From Lachnospiraceae bacterium XBB1006 (GTDB taxonomy: Bacteria; Bacillota; Clostridia; Lachnospirales; Lachnospiraceae), in contig FOXT01000015.1 in NCBI GenBank assembly GCA_900115795.1, positions 1 through 64,000 of the forward strand: DNA of 64,000 nucleotides, written 5' to 3'. Positions within the stretch are counted from its first letter, which is position 1. Every line of letters starts with the position of its first letter. The notes under the pieces were generated by a model, which did no database searches, was not told the origin of the DNA, and saw only the letters and a list, made by a program, of their open reading frames with translations. The position numbers and the translations under genes are program-made. This document shows, in pieces, positions 16,513 to 25,431 of the stretch.

Positions 16513-16634
16513 TAGCGAAAAATCTTACGGAAAACGAAAAATTATACTGGATAGAGTATGATACGGATGAAATTCAAGTAATTCGTGAGTTTTTGTAAAA
16601 AAAGAGTGACAATTCTGTGTCTTTATGGTATAAT
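16513..16634 (+). repeat. 122-bp direct repeat, copy B
   Basis: Second copy of the sequence following potC (12169-12290), four mismatches. It carries the same decayed coding tail and an improved promoter at its end. Confidence 0.85.
16606..16634 (+). promoter_or_regulatory. Promoter upstream of the hutH leader
   Basis: GTGACA (16606-16611), 17-bp spacer, consensus TATAAT (16629-16634). It lies at the right edge of repeat copy B and points to hutH. Confidence 0.75.
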
Positions 16635-16670
16635 ATCTTCATAAAGCGAGAAGTATTGCCGGAGGGTATT

Positions 16671-16730
16671 ATGAAGGGGATTGTTGGAACTGCATCGGGC
16701 AAATTTCATAGAGTTATGATTAGTGGATAG
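16671..16730 (+). CDS. Leader peptide, 19 aa, upstream of hutH
   Basis: MKGIVGTASGKFHRVMISG preceded by a good ribosome site (CGGAGGG). Its stop codon TAG (16728-16730) is part of the 5' arm of the following terminator hairpin, so a ribosome reaching the stop would block hairpin formation. Only one histidine is present, so this is not a classical His-rich leader. It could equally be the start of a lost gene carried by the rearranged segment. Confidence 0.5.
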   Translation: MKGIVGTASGKFHRVMISG

Positions 16731-16751
16731 TTTATTGGCTATCCACTTTTT
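16722..16751 (+). terminator. Terminator/attenuator before hutH
   Basis: AGTGGATAG (16722-16730) and CTATCCACT (16739-16747) form a perfect 9-bp stem followed by TTTT. It sits between the promoter and hutH, about 50 bp before the start, overlapping the leader stop codon. Confidence 0.7.
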
Positions 16752-16802
16752 GTATATTTCGCTTTTGTGTTGTAACACTTTAGTATAGTAAAGGAGATAA
16801 AT

Positions 16803-18329
16803 ATGAAAGTTATAATTACTGGAAAAGATTTAACTTTGGAACAGGTTCGTGCTGTTGCGAGAGAAGGCGCAACGGTGGAATTATCTGCTGAAGCGAAAGA
16901 GAACATTGCGCGCAGTAGAAAAGTGGTAGATGATATCATCGCTCAGAAAAAAGTGGTATATGGCGTAACAACCGGATTTGGAAGCTTTTGTAACACAGTG
17001 ATTGCTACCGAGGAGTCGAAGTTGTTGCAGAAGAACTTAATAGTTACCCATGCCGTTGGTGCGGGAGATCCGTTCCCATCTGAAGTAAGCAAGACCATCA
17101 TGTTACTTCGCGTAAACAACCTTGCAAAAGGATTCTCCGGTGTTCGTATGGAGACCGTAGAGACACTCATTGCCATGATTAACAAGGGCGTTATTCCGGT
17201 AATTCCGGAAAAAGGATCTCTTGGAGCAAGTGGTGATTTAGCTCCACTTTCTCACATGGTTTTGCCGATGTTAGGACTGGGAATTGCCGAGTACAATGGG
17301 GAAGTCATGAGCGGCGAAGACGCCATGAAAAAAGCCGGCATTACACCAATTGAATTAACTGAAAAAGAAGGACTTGCTTTAATTAACGGAACCCAGGCAA
17401 TGAATGCTGTTGGTGCATTAACCATGATTGATGCATTAGAGCTTGTAAAAGTGGCTGACGTAGCTGCAGCACTTAGCTTTGAAGCACAAAACGGTGTAAC
17501 GGATGCATTACAGCCAAGAATGCATACCGTAAGACCGCATCAGGGGCAGATGGATTCCGCAGCAATCATCAATCATTTATTAGAGGGAAGCAAAAACACC
17601 ACCAAGCAGGGTGAAATCAAAGTGCAGGATGCGTATTCCTTACGTTGTGCACCACAGATTCACGGTGCCAGCAAGGATGCCATCAATTATGTAAAAGAGC
17701 AGATTGAAATTGAAATGAACTCCGTAACGGACAACCCAATTATTTTTGCAGACACAATGGAAGGAATTTCCGGTGGAAACTTCCACGGACAGCCAATGGC
17801 ATTGTCCTTTGACTTTTTAGGAATTGCATTATCCGAGCTTGCCAATGTTTCCGAGCGTCGTTTAGAGCGTCTGGTAAATCCGGCATTATCCGGACTTCCG
17901 GCATTCCTTGTAGAAAATGGCGGATTAAACTCCGGATTCATGATTGTACAGTATTCTGCAGCCGCATTGGTATCTGAGAATAAGGTGCTTGCACATCCGG
18001 CGTCCGTAGACAGCATCCCATCATCTGCGAACCAGGAAGACCACGTAAGTATGGGAACCATCGCAGCAAGAAAAGCAAACAACATAATGAAAAACGTACG
18101 CCGCGTATTAGCCATGGAGCTTATGTGTGCATGTCAGGCCATTGACCTTCGCGGAGACAAGGGCTTAGGACTTGGAACCAAACCGGCATACGAAACCATT
18201 CGTAAGGTATGTCCGAAGTTAGAAGATGACAGACCACTTTACGAAGACATCAACAACTGCGAAAACACCATTATCAGCGGTGACTTATTAAGCGCTGTAG
18301 AAGGCAAAGCCGGCGAGATTAAATTCTAG
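16803..18329 (+). CDS. hutH: Histidine ammonia-lyase
   Basis: 508 aa. Cytosolic enzyme that removes ammonia from L-histidine to give urocanate, the first step of histidine breakdown. The self-processing Ala-Ser-Gly (142-144, in GSLGASGDLAPLSHM) forms the MIO electrophile. Tyr53 in VVYGVTTGFGSF and the QDAYSLRC region, here VQDAYSLRCAPQ, complete the active site. AAAGGAGAT precedes the ATG. It sits downstream of a leader/terminator and upstream of hutU, consistent with one inducible operon. Confidence 0.97.
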   Translation: MKVIITGKDLTLEQVRAVAREGATVELSAEAKENIARSRKVVDDIIAQKKVVYGVTTGFGSFCNTVIATEESKLLQKNLIVTHAVGAGDPFPSEVSKTIMLLRVNNLAKGFSGVRMETVETLIAMINKGVIPVIPEKGSLGASGDLAPLSHMVLPMLGLGIAEYNGEVMSGEDAMKKAGITPIELTEKEGLALINGTQAMNAVGALTMIDALELVKVADVAAALSFEAQNGVTDALQPRMHTVRPHQGQMDSAAIINHLLEGSKNTTKQGEIKVQDAYSLRCAPQIHGASKDAINYVKEQIEIEMNSVTDNPIIFADTMEGISGGNFHGQPMALSFDFLGIALSELANVSERRLERLVNPALSGLPAFLVENGGLNSGFMIVQYSAAALVSENKVLAHPASVDSIPSSANQEDHVSMGTIAARKANNIMKNVRRVLAMELMCACQAIDLRGDKGLGLGTKPAYETIRKVCPKLEDDRPLYEDINNCENTIISGDLLSAVEGKAGEIKF

Positions 18330-18445
18330 ATTTATACATAGAAAACGGAATATTTTCACGGAAAGTGGTGGAAGAAGTCAAAAATCGTACATCACTTTTC
18401 CTACAAAATGATATCGTGAATTTAATAAAGAAGACGTGGGGGCTC

Positions 18446-18546
18446 GATGACGGGACCTTTACACGACGTCGGCACTTGGCTTCGAAGAAGCCTTAGTACA
18501 GCTACGTCGTGTATGGAGTGCGAACGATCCCGACATGAGTCCCTAC
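18446..18546 (+). ncRNA. Structured intergenic element between hutH and hutU
   Basis: Nested pairing: outer GGGAC (18452-18456) with GTCCC (18539-18543); a perfect 10-bp stem TACACGACGT (18460-18469) with ACGTCGTGTA (18504-18513); an inner stem GGCTTC (18478-18483) with GAAGCC (18487-18492) closed by three bases. It may be a cis-acting RNA, an mRNA-processing site or another palindromic insertion. No known riboswitch core was recognised and no U-tract follows. Confidence 0.45.
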
Positions 18547-18588
18547 GGCTTCTTGAATAAAGTAAGGAAACATTTAGGAGGAAAAAAG

Positions 18589-20616
18589 ATGCTTACAAAT
18601 CAGCAGATTGCAGAAGCAATGACTATAAAATTAGACGACGTATTACCGGAGTATCCGACCTTTGACCCAAACGTACGTCGTGCACCAAAAAGAGAATTAA
18701 CCTTAACTGATAGAGAAATCAAATTGGCCGTAAAGAACGCCCTTCGTTACGTTCCGGAATCCTTGCATGAGCAGTTAGCACCGGAATTTTTGGACGAGCT
18801 TTTGACCAGAGGACGTATCTACGGATATCGTTTCATGCCGAAGGAGAAAATCTACGGCAAACCAATCGATGAGTACAAAGGAAACTGTATCGAAGGTAAG
18901 GCATTCCAGGTTATGATTGACAACAACTTAGACCATGCGGTAGCTCTATATCCATATGAGTTGGTAACCTACGGCGAGACCGGTCAGGTGTGCCAGAACT
19001 GGATGCAGTATCAGTTGATTAAAAAATACTTAGAGCAGTTAACCGACGAGCAGACGTTAGTTGTTATGTCCGGAAACCCACTGGGACTTTTCCGTTCACA
19101 TAAGACCAGCCCACGTGTAACCATCACCAATGGTTTGATGGTTGGTATGCATGACAATCCGGAGGATTGGGCAAAAGCAACGGCTATGGGCTGCTCCAGT
19201 TACGGTCAGATGACCGCCGGCGGTTGGATGTACATTGGACCGCAGGGTATTGTACATGGAACTTTCAATACCATTTTGAATGCCGGACGTTTGAAATTAG
19301 GTATTCCTGCAGACGGTGATTTAAGCGGACATTTATTTGTGACCTCCGGTCTTGGTGGCATGAGTGGAGCACAGCCAAAAGCTATTGAAATTGCCAACGG
19401 TGTAGGTATCGTTGCAGAAGTGGACATGTCCCGTATTGAAACCAGACACAATCAGGGATGGGTATCTCTCATTTGTGAAACACCGGAAGAGTCTTTTGCA
19501 AAAGCAAAAGAATATATGGATAAGAAGGAGAGTATCTCCATTGCTTATCATGGTAACGTAGTGGATCTTTTGCAGTATGCGGTTGACAATAACGTACATA
19601 TCGACCTTTTGTCCGACCAGACATCCTGCCACGTGCCATACGATGGAGGCTACTGTCCGCAGGGAATCAGCTTCGAGGAAAGAACCGAGTTATTAAGAAC
19701 TGACAAAGAAAAATTCATTAAATTGGTAAATGAATCCTTGATTAAGCATTTCCATTTGGTAAAACAGTTGACCGAAAGAGGAACCTATTTCTTTGATTAC
19801 GGAAATGCATTTATGAAGGCATGCTTTGATGCCGGTGCAAAAGACATTTCCAAGAACGGAAAGGATACCTCCGAAGGATTTATTTTCCCATCTTATGTAG
19901 AAGACATTATGGGACCAATGTTATTTGATTACGGATACGGACCATTCCGTTGGTGCTGCTTATCCGGTAAGCCAGAAGACTTGCACAAAACCGACCAGGC
20001 AGCTATGGATGTCATCGATCCGAACCGCCGCGGACAGGATCGAGATAACTACATTTGGATCCGTGATGCTGAGAAAAATAAACTGGTGGTTGGTACACAG
20101 TGCCGTATTCTTTACCAGGATGCTTACGGAAGAAGAGATATTGCCCTTCGTTTCAATGAAATGGTACGTAACGGAGAAATCGGACCGGTTATGCTTGGTC
20201 GTGATCACCATGATACCGGCGGAACCGATTCTCCATATCGTGAGACAAGTAACATCTATGATGGCTCCAATATTACCGCAGATATGGCAGTTCAGTGCTA
20301 TGCCGGTAACGCAGCCCGCGGCATGAGCTTAATCGCTCTTCACAACGGTGGCGGTGTTGGTATCAGCAAGGGTATCAACGGTGGATTTGGTCTTGTACTT
20401 GACGGAAGCGAGCGTGTAGATGAAATCTTAAAGAAAGCCATTCCGTGGGATACTATGATAGGCGTTTCCAGAAGAAACTGGGCTAGAAATGAGCACTCTA
20501 TGGAAACTGTGGCAGAATACAATAAGATTACCAATGGAACAGACCACATCACTATTCCGTATGTAGCGGATGATAAGTTGATTGATGAGGTTTGCAGTAA
20601 AAAAGGAATAAAATAA
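18589..20616 (+). CDS. hutU: Urocanate hydratase
   Basis: 675 aa from the ATG behind TTAGGAGG; an upstream in-frame ATG lies in the structured element. The enzyme converts urocanate to 4-imidazolone-5-propionate using tightly bound NAD+. The nucleotide-binding part GLGGMSGAQPKAIEIA lies around residues 255-270. HNGGGVGISKGINGGFG and GRDHHDTGG, near the C-terminus, are conserved active-site segments. The length matches the long clostridial form rather than the ~555-aa proteobacterial one. The hut operon ends here with a terminator. Confidence 0.96.
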   Translation: MLTNQQIAEAMTIKLDDVLPEYPTFDPNVRRAPKRELTLTDREIKLAVKNALRYVPESLHEQLAPEFLDELLTRGRIYGYRFMPKEKIYGKPIDEYKGNCIEGKAFQVMIDNNLDHAVALYPYELVTYGETGQVCQNWMQYQLIKKYLEQLTDEQTLVVMSGNPLGLFRSHKTSPRVTITNGLMVGMHDNPEDWAKATAMGCSSYGQMTAGGWMYIGPQGIVHGTFNTILNAGRLKLGIPADGDLSGHLFVTSGLGGMSGAQPKAIEIANGVGIVAEVDMSRIETRHNQGWVSLICETPEESFAKAKEYMDKKESISIAYHGNVVDLLQYAVDNNVHIDLLSDQTSCHVPYDGGYCPQGISFEERTELLRTDKEKFIKLVNESLIKHFHLVKQLTERGTYFFDYGNAFMKACFDAGAKDISKNGKDTSEGFIFPSYVEDIMGPMLFDYGYGPFRWCCLSGKPEDLHKTDQAAMDVIDPNRRGQDRDNYIWIRDAEKNKLVVGTQCRILYQDAYGRRDIALRFNEMVRNGEIGPVMLGRDHHDTGGTDSPYRETSNIYDGSNITADMAVQCYAGNAARGMSLIALHNGGGVGISKGINGGFGLVLDGSERVDEILKKAIPWDTMIGVSRRNWARNEHSMETVAEYNKITNGTDHITIPYVADDKLIDEVCSKKGIK

Positions 20617-20630
20617 TTTTTTGAGCGTAT

Positions 20631-20696
20631 AAAAATCCACTATCTACTGCTCGCAGCGTGAAGCGCTGAAATTGCAGTGCGATAGTGGATTTTTAC
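20631..20696 (+). terminator. Terminator after hutU
   Basis: Stem AAAAATCCACTATC / GATAGTGGATTTTT (20631-20644 and 20681-20694) with a branched inner part including a second small hairpin, then T-rich sequence. Confidence 0.75.
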
Positions 20697-20733
20697 TTTG
20701 TGGTATATTTTAAAGAGTAGGAGAAAAAAAGCC

Positions 20734-21040
20734 ATGAAAATCGGAGAATTTGCAAAAAAGCACGATGTTACTGTGGATACGGTGCGTCATTACATCTATG
20801 AAGGATTGCTGACCCCTCTTCGGAAAAACACCCAATACGATTTTTCAGAGATAGATGATCAGGTAATGGATACTATTCTGCTATTAAAAAGCATGAATTT
20901 TAAGCTGGAGGAAATGCGGGGGTATCTTTTGTTTCAAAGCATGTGTTCCGGGAAGGCGCTAGCGTATCTTGGAAGCTTTCGGAAACTTTTTGAAGAGAAG
21001 CTTAAGGAAAATAAAAGGATTATCCGGGAAAATAAAACCG
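20734..21040 (+). pseudogene. MerR-family regulator, 5' part only
   Basis: Starts MKIGEFAKKHDVTVDTVRHY behind GTAGGAG, a canonical MerR winged-helix, followed by YEGLLTP and the dimer helix (LFEEKLKENKRIIRENK). After about codon 100 the frame leaves the family pattern and runs through unrelated basic sequence to a stop at 21135. The lost part would be the effector-binding end. The break coincides with the start of an ABC ATPase fragment in another frame, so a deletion has joined two genes. Confidence 0.75.
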
Positions 21041-21517
21041 TTACGGGGACAGGTATTTTTGGATGGAAAAAAAGAAGAAGGGGAAAAATTGCAGCGACTA
21101 TCTTCCGGTGTATGGCAGAATGTCTATCTTTTTAATGAAAGCATCAAAGATAACATTTTGATGGGAGATGAAGAAAAGGACGATATTCCACAAGTGCTAA
21201 GGGAAGCCGCATTGGTAGATGTGACAAAAGAAAAGGGACTGGATTTTATTGTAGGTACCAATGGCGACCAGCTTTCCGGTGGACAGAAACAGCGAATCGC
21301 CATTGCCAGAGCATTACATGCGAAGAAAGATATACTGATTTTAGATGAGGGATTTAGCGCTTTGGACAGTGAAATGGGCGAGAAAATTGAGCGGGAGTTG
21401 CTTTCAAAAAGTGACCAGACAATTATTTCTATTTCCCATCATGCGTCTTTGGACGTTCGCTCTTTGTATGATGAAATTATTGAGGTAAGAAACGGAAAAA
21501 ATTTTGCAAAAGCATGA
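21040..21517 (+). pseudogene. ABC exporter ATPase, C-terminal fragment
   Basis: From about GQVFLDGKKEE the frame encodes the second half of an ABC exporter nucleotide-binding domain: Q-loop region VWQNVYLFNESIKDNI, signature LSGGQKQR, Walker B DILILDEGFSALD and switch His in ISISHH. The membrane domain and Walker A are absent. It was presumably regulated by the adjacent MerR gene before the deletion. An in-frame ATG at 20969 belongs to the MerR region and gives no credible protein. Confidence 0.8.
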
Positions 21518-21525
21518 AGCATGGA

Positions 21526-21568
21526 AAAGCCCCGGAACCATAGTGATATGGACTTCCGGGGCTTTCCT
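21526..21568. terminator. Bidirectional terminator
   Basis: Perfect 12-bp stem AAAGCCCCGGAA (21526-21537) / TTCCGGGGCTTT (21554-21565), serving the ABC fragment and the convergent chemoreceptor gene. Confidence 0.85.
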
Positions 21569-21583
21569 TTTGAAATTCTATCC

Positions 21584-23596
21584 TTAGTATTTAAATCCGC
21601 TTACGTGACTGCGCAAATCAGCAGATATGCGGTCAATAGAGTCCGCATCGTTCTTTACATCTCTGGAGGCTTCTACCAATACGTTTGTTCCATCAGCAAC
21701 ACTTTCGACACCGCGCGCATTTTCTTCTACAGCAACGTCAATGGCACTAAGGGAGTCTTTGATTCCTGCAATGGAAAGGCTGATTTCGTGGTTGTCATTG
21801 GAAATCGACGACATGGCATCGTAGCATTTGGTTAAAGAATCTATGTACTCATCAATCAGCATATTTTTATCTTTGGTGTTTTCCTCTGATATCTTTAACA
21901 TAATATGAGAAAGATCTTCTGCTGCATCAACCAACTGTTTTACAATCCCCAAGACATCGTTGGATACTTTTTGAATATCTTCCGCCATGTTCGCAGAGTT
22001 ATCTGCAAGGGCACCGATTTCGCCGGCAACAACGGCAAAACCACGGCCGGCTTCTCCGGCTCTGGCGGCTTCGATGGAGGCATTTAAGGAAAGCAGGTTG
22101 GTTTGAGAGGCCACTTCGGAAATTCCCTGTGTCATCACTCGGATATCCTCTACTTTCTGGGTGTCCTTTATTTTTTCCTGAAGAAGATGAATGGCATCAT
22201 TTAAGCGTTTCAGCATGTCTTCATCTTTTTGCTCCATAAGAAGTTTACGTTTATTTATCGTTGTAAGGCTATCGTTAATTTCAGAAGCTTTTTCGTCAGT
22301 ATTGGTGCTAACACGTTGTGTTAGCGTAGTAATATCGTTTACCTGCATGGTTACCTGTTCTGTAGAATCAGAAGTTTGCTGAGAAGATGCACTCATTTCT
22401 TCCATCGTATCGGAGATGCTGGAAATGTTATTGGAAGTGCAATCTGCGGCAGCCTTTAATCCTTCCACGTTAGAAACCAACTGATCGGAAGCTAAGTGGA
22501 TGCTTGCAATAATGCTTCCCATGGAATTTTTTAATTCGTTTACTGCAGATACCAAATGCCCCACTTCGTCTTTGGAACGAACGCTGATATCCAGAGATAA
22601 ATCGGCATCGCCATTATTAACAGCATCGCCTAAGGCTTTTACTTTTTTGCTGGCGGCGGTAATTGGAGCGGCAATCATAATGCCTGCACCAATCGCAACC
22701 AAGACCGCAATAATGAGGCAGATTATAATGTTACGTACGAGATGTTTCTGTAGAGAAGAAACAACGGTATCGTAGTTTTTGGCGGGAGATACATAATATA
22801 AAATCCAATTGGAGTCCTCAATCTCCTTCGCAGTGACATAAATCATGTTGCCGTCATAGTCTTTGATAGCGTCTGCATCATCGTCTTTGGCAAGACGTAC
22901 ATAATCAATTGGCAAGTCCGAAATGTTTTGTGGCTTTTCGGAGGTGGATTCAAATTCTTTATTTGGATGATAAATCATGGTGCCATTGGTGGTGGCGATA
23001 AATAAATAGCCATTTTTGGTATCCTTCGTCAGGCTTGTTATATCCGATAAAATACCATCAATCATAATGTCAAAAGCAGTGACACCCTCAAGCTTTCCAT
23101 AGTGGAAGGCTTTTGAAATGGTAATGATGAGTGAACCTGTTTGTGCGTCTACATATGGATCGCTAAAATAGAAGGAGTCGGTAGATGCATTTTTATACCA
23201 GTCGCGGCTAAGACCGTCAAAGTCAGATTCCGGTACCCATCCGGAACCGCTTAAAAGGGAACCGTCTGCAAACTGGACATAGACATCATGTGCAATGTCA
23301 TTGGATTTGTATAGGCTTTGAAGTACCGGTAACAATTCTTTGGAAAATTCGACGGCGGAATCGTTACTTCCTGTGCGAATAACCGCATCGGCAGAGGCAA
23401 CGGAGTTCGCAGCGTCTCTCATCCAACTGCGTACCACGCAGGCATAGTACTTCGTTTGTTCGTCATAATTTGCATCCAGAAGATCCTCGTAATTTGGTTT
23501 TACATTTTGTATGGTGGAGTACCCTTCTGCAACAAGCAAAGCAACAGATAGTACTGCGATAATAGCTGCCATTTTCCATTTCAAACTCTTGAACAT
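21584..23596 (-). CDS. Methyl-accepting chemotaxis protein with dCache sensor
   Basis: 670 aa. A TM helix at the N-terminus, an extracytoplasmic dCache domain (~35-280), a second TM (~295-315), HAMP and the signalling coiled coil with the conserved hairpin tip [20 protein letters not shown]. The sensor shows LSRDWYKNA, FSDPYVDAQTG and GVTAFDIMI, matching the R-x-W-Y...D...D pattern described for amino-acid-binding dCache_1 domains. Being placed between hutU and hutI, histidine or a related compound is a reasonable ligand guess. It signals to CheA/CheW; those genes are not here. Confidence 0.92.
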   Translation of the reverse strand: MFKSLKWKMAAIIAVLSVALLVAEGYSTIQNVKPNYEDLLDANYDEQTKYYACVVRSWMRDAANSVASADAVIRTGSNDSAVEFSKELLPVLQSLYKSNDIAHDVYVQFADGSLLSGSGWVPESDFDGLSRDWYKNASTDSFYFSDPYVDAQTGSLIITISKAFHYGKLEGVTAFDIMIDGILSDITSLTKDTKNGYLFIATTNGTMIYHPNKEFESTSEKPQNISDLPIDYVRLAKDDDADAIKDYDGNMIYVTAKEIEDSNWILYYVSPAKNYDTVVSSLQKHLVRNIIICLIIAVLVAIGAGIMIAAPITAASKKVKALGDAVNNGDADLSLDISVRSKDEVGHLVSAVNELKNSMGSIIASIHLASDQLVSNVEGLKAAADCTSNNISSISDTMEEMSASSQQTSDSTEQVTMQVNDITTLTQRVSTNTDEKASEINDSLTTINKRKLLMEQKDEDMLKRLNDAIHLLQEKIKDTQKVEDIRVMTQGISEVASQTNLLSLNASIEAARAGEAGRGFAVVAGEIGALADNSANMAEDIQKVSNDVLGIVKQLVDAAEDLSHIMLKISEENTKDKNMLIDEYIDSLTKCYDAMSSISNDNHEISLSIAGIKDSLSAIDVAVEENARGVESVADGTNVLVEASRDVKNDADSIDRISADLRSHVSGFKY

Positions 23597-23742
23597 AGCA
23601 CATATGATAATCCGGTTAAATTGCGGATTATGCTCCTCCTTTCCTGCGTACTTACCTATATTATACCATTATTAAGGGCATTCCCCGGGTAAAACACAGA
23701 ATGTTTGGAGAAAATTCAGATAATTATCGAGAAGTTTCATCG

Positions 23743-23771
23743 TTGCATAATAGTGAGAAAACAAGTATAAT
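23743..23771 (+). promoter_or_regulatory. Promoter of hutI
   Basis: TTGCAT (23743-23748), 17-bp spacer, TATAAT (23766-23771). On the other strand a TATAAT near 23660 may serve the chemoreceptor. Confidence 0.7.
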
Positions 23772-23828
23772 GAAATCGCAGAGCAGTTTCGCAAATACCT
23801 AGGAAAAATTAATAATAAGGAGAAGGAA

Positions 23829-25070
23829 ATGAAAAAGATTATTATACACATTCCGGAGTTGGTTACTTGCGCCGGAACGGGACCGAAACATGGAAAAGAC
23901 ATGGCAGATGCCGGCATTATCAAGGATGGTGCGGTAGTGGTTGTGGACGGAAAATTTGCATTTGTGGGGACAACCGATGAATTGAAGCGAGTTTACGAGG
24001 AATTGGACGAAGAAGAAGTGATTGACGCAAGTGGATGCGCAGTTATTCCGGGACTCGTGGATTCTCATACACATTTTATTTTTGGCGGATATCGTGCAGA
24101 TGAGTTTTCCTGGAGATTAAAAGGTGACAGCTACATGTCCATTATGGAGAGAGGCGGCGGAATTGCTTCTACCATGAATGCAACCAGAGGTGCAAGTGAG
24201 CAGGAGCTTTTAGAAACAGGAAAAGAGCGATTAGACAGAATGCTGTCTTACGGAATTACAACCGTAGAGGGAAAAAGTGGCTATGGTATGGATTATGAAA
24301 CCGAGCTTCGGATGTTGCGTGTGATGAAGAAGTTAAATCAGGAACATCCGGTAGATATTGTGTCAACCTTTTTGGGACCACATGCGATTCCACCGGAGTA
24401 TGCCGGAAGAGATAGGGAATTCATTGACTTTAATCTGGAAGAAGTAATGCCAAAGGTAAAAGAGGAAGGACTGGCTGAATTTGCAGATATTTTCACGGAA
24501 AAAGGAGTTTTTGGAATCGAAGATTCCCGCTATTATCTGCAAGGAGCCAAGAAGTTAGGATTTCGCTTAAAAGTGCATGCAGATGAAATTGTGGATTTAG
24601 GCGGCGCCGGAATGGCAGTAGAAGAAGGATGCCAGTCTGCAGATCATCTGTTGATGGCATCGGATGAAAGTATAGCAAAATTGGCAAAGGGAAGTACGGT
24701 AGCTACGCTATTGCCGGCTACGGCATTTAGTTTGGGAGCGCCTTACGCAAAAGGAAGAGAAATGATTGATTCCGGATGTGCAGTTGCGATTGCCTCCGAT
24801 TATAACCCGGGAAGCTGTCATACCTGTAGTATTCCGTTAATTATTGCTATTTCCTGTATTTACATGCACATGACCATTGAAGAAGTATTAAATGCATTGA
24901 CAATAAATGGTGCGGCAGCAGTAAATCGACAGGACACGGTTGGCAGCATTGAAGTTGGAAAAAAAGCGGATTTGGTCATCCTGGACAAGCCATCCATTCA
25001 TTTTTTACCATATTGTACTGCAATGAATATTGTAAAATCTGTGATGAAAGACGGAAAATTTGTGTTTTAA
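23829..25070 (+). CDS. hutI: Imidazolonepropionase
   Basis: 413-aa amidohydrolase that opens 4-imidazolone-5-propionate to N-formimino-glutamate, the third hut step. Metal ligands are visible: His80 and His82 in VDSHTHF, the His of LKVHADEI, and the Asp of ASDYNPGS; GKSGYGMDYETEL is a substrate-loop hallmark. It is separated from hutHU by the chemoreceptor and the MerR/ABC remnant, with its own promoter. The formiminoglutamate-processing step is not in this window. Ribosome site AAGGAGAAGG. Confidence 0.96.
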   Translation: MKKIIIHIPELVTCAGTGPKHGKDMADAGIIKDGAVVVVDGKFAFVGTTDELKRVYEELDEEEVIDASGCAVIPGLVDSHTHFIFGGYRADEFSWRLKGDSYMSIMERGGGIASTMNATRGASEQELLETGKERLDRMLSYGITTVEGKSGYGMDYETELRMLRVMKKLNQEHPVDIVSTFLGPHAIPPEYAGRDREFIDFNLEEVMPKVKEEGLAEFADIFTEKGVFGIEDSRYYLQGAKKLGFRLKVHADEIVDLGGAGMAVEEGCQSADHLLMASDESIAKLAKGSTVATLLPATAFSLGAPYAKGREMIDSGCAVAIASDYNPGSCHTCSIPLIIAISCIYMHMTIEEVLNALTINGAAAVNRQDTVGSIEVGKKADLVILDKPSIHFLPYCTAMNIVKSVMKDGKFVF

Positions 25071-25077
25071 ATGAGAA

Positions 25078-25115
25078 CAAAAGAGCAGAGGGAATACATC
25101 CTTCTGCTCTTTTTG
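25078..25115. terminator. Bidirectional terminator between hutI and the spore protein gene
   Basis: AAAAGAGCAGA / TTCTGCTCTTTTT stem with a short loop; works for both converging genes. Confidence 0.8.
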
Positions 25116-25117
25116 AG

Positions 25118-25339
25118 TTACTGATTGCTATTACCGGACATCTGCTGTTTCTGGTTATTTACCATTTTTCTAACCATTTCACCGCCGATAGAACCTGCTT
25201 CTTTTGCAGTGATATCACCGTTGTATCCCTGCTTTAAGTTTACACCGATTTCGGAAGCAACTTCTTCCTTGAAACGATTCATTGCATCTTTTGATTCCGG
25301 TGCGGACATTTTTCCGCTGGTTTTGTTACTGTTCGCCAT
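25118..25339 (-). CDS. Alpha/beta-type small acid-soluble spore protein
   Basis: 73 aa. Members coat and protect spore DNA. The two family signatures are present: FKEEVASEIGVNLKQGYNGD and ITAKEAGSIGGEMVRKMV, including the GPR protease cleavage region (EIGV) between conserved Glu and Ile. GGAGG precedes the ATG. It is a single-gene unit, presumably transcribed in the forespore under SigG; the promoter was not examined closely. This is the best indication of a sporulating organism. Confidence 0.95.
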   Translation of the reverse strand: MANSNKTSGKMSAPESKDAMNRFKEEVASEIGVNLKQGYNGDITAKEAGSIGGEMVRKMVNNQKQQMSGNSNQ

Positions 25340-25431
25340 TTTTTATTCCTCCAATCTCATTACGATAAGTTTCCTTATCTGAGACTAGTATGTCCGAATG
25401 GGAAGGAATTAAACATGGAAAAAATTGCTAG

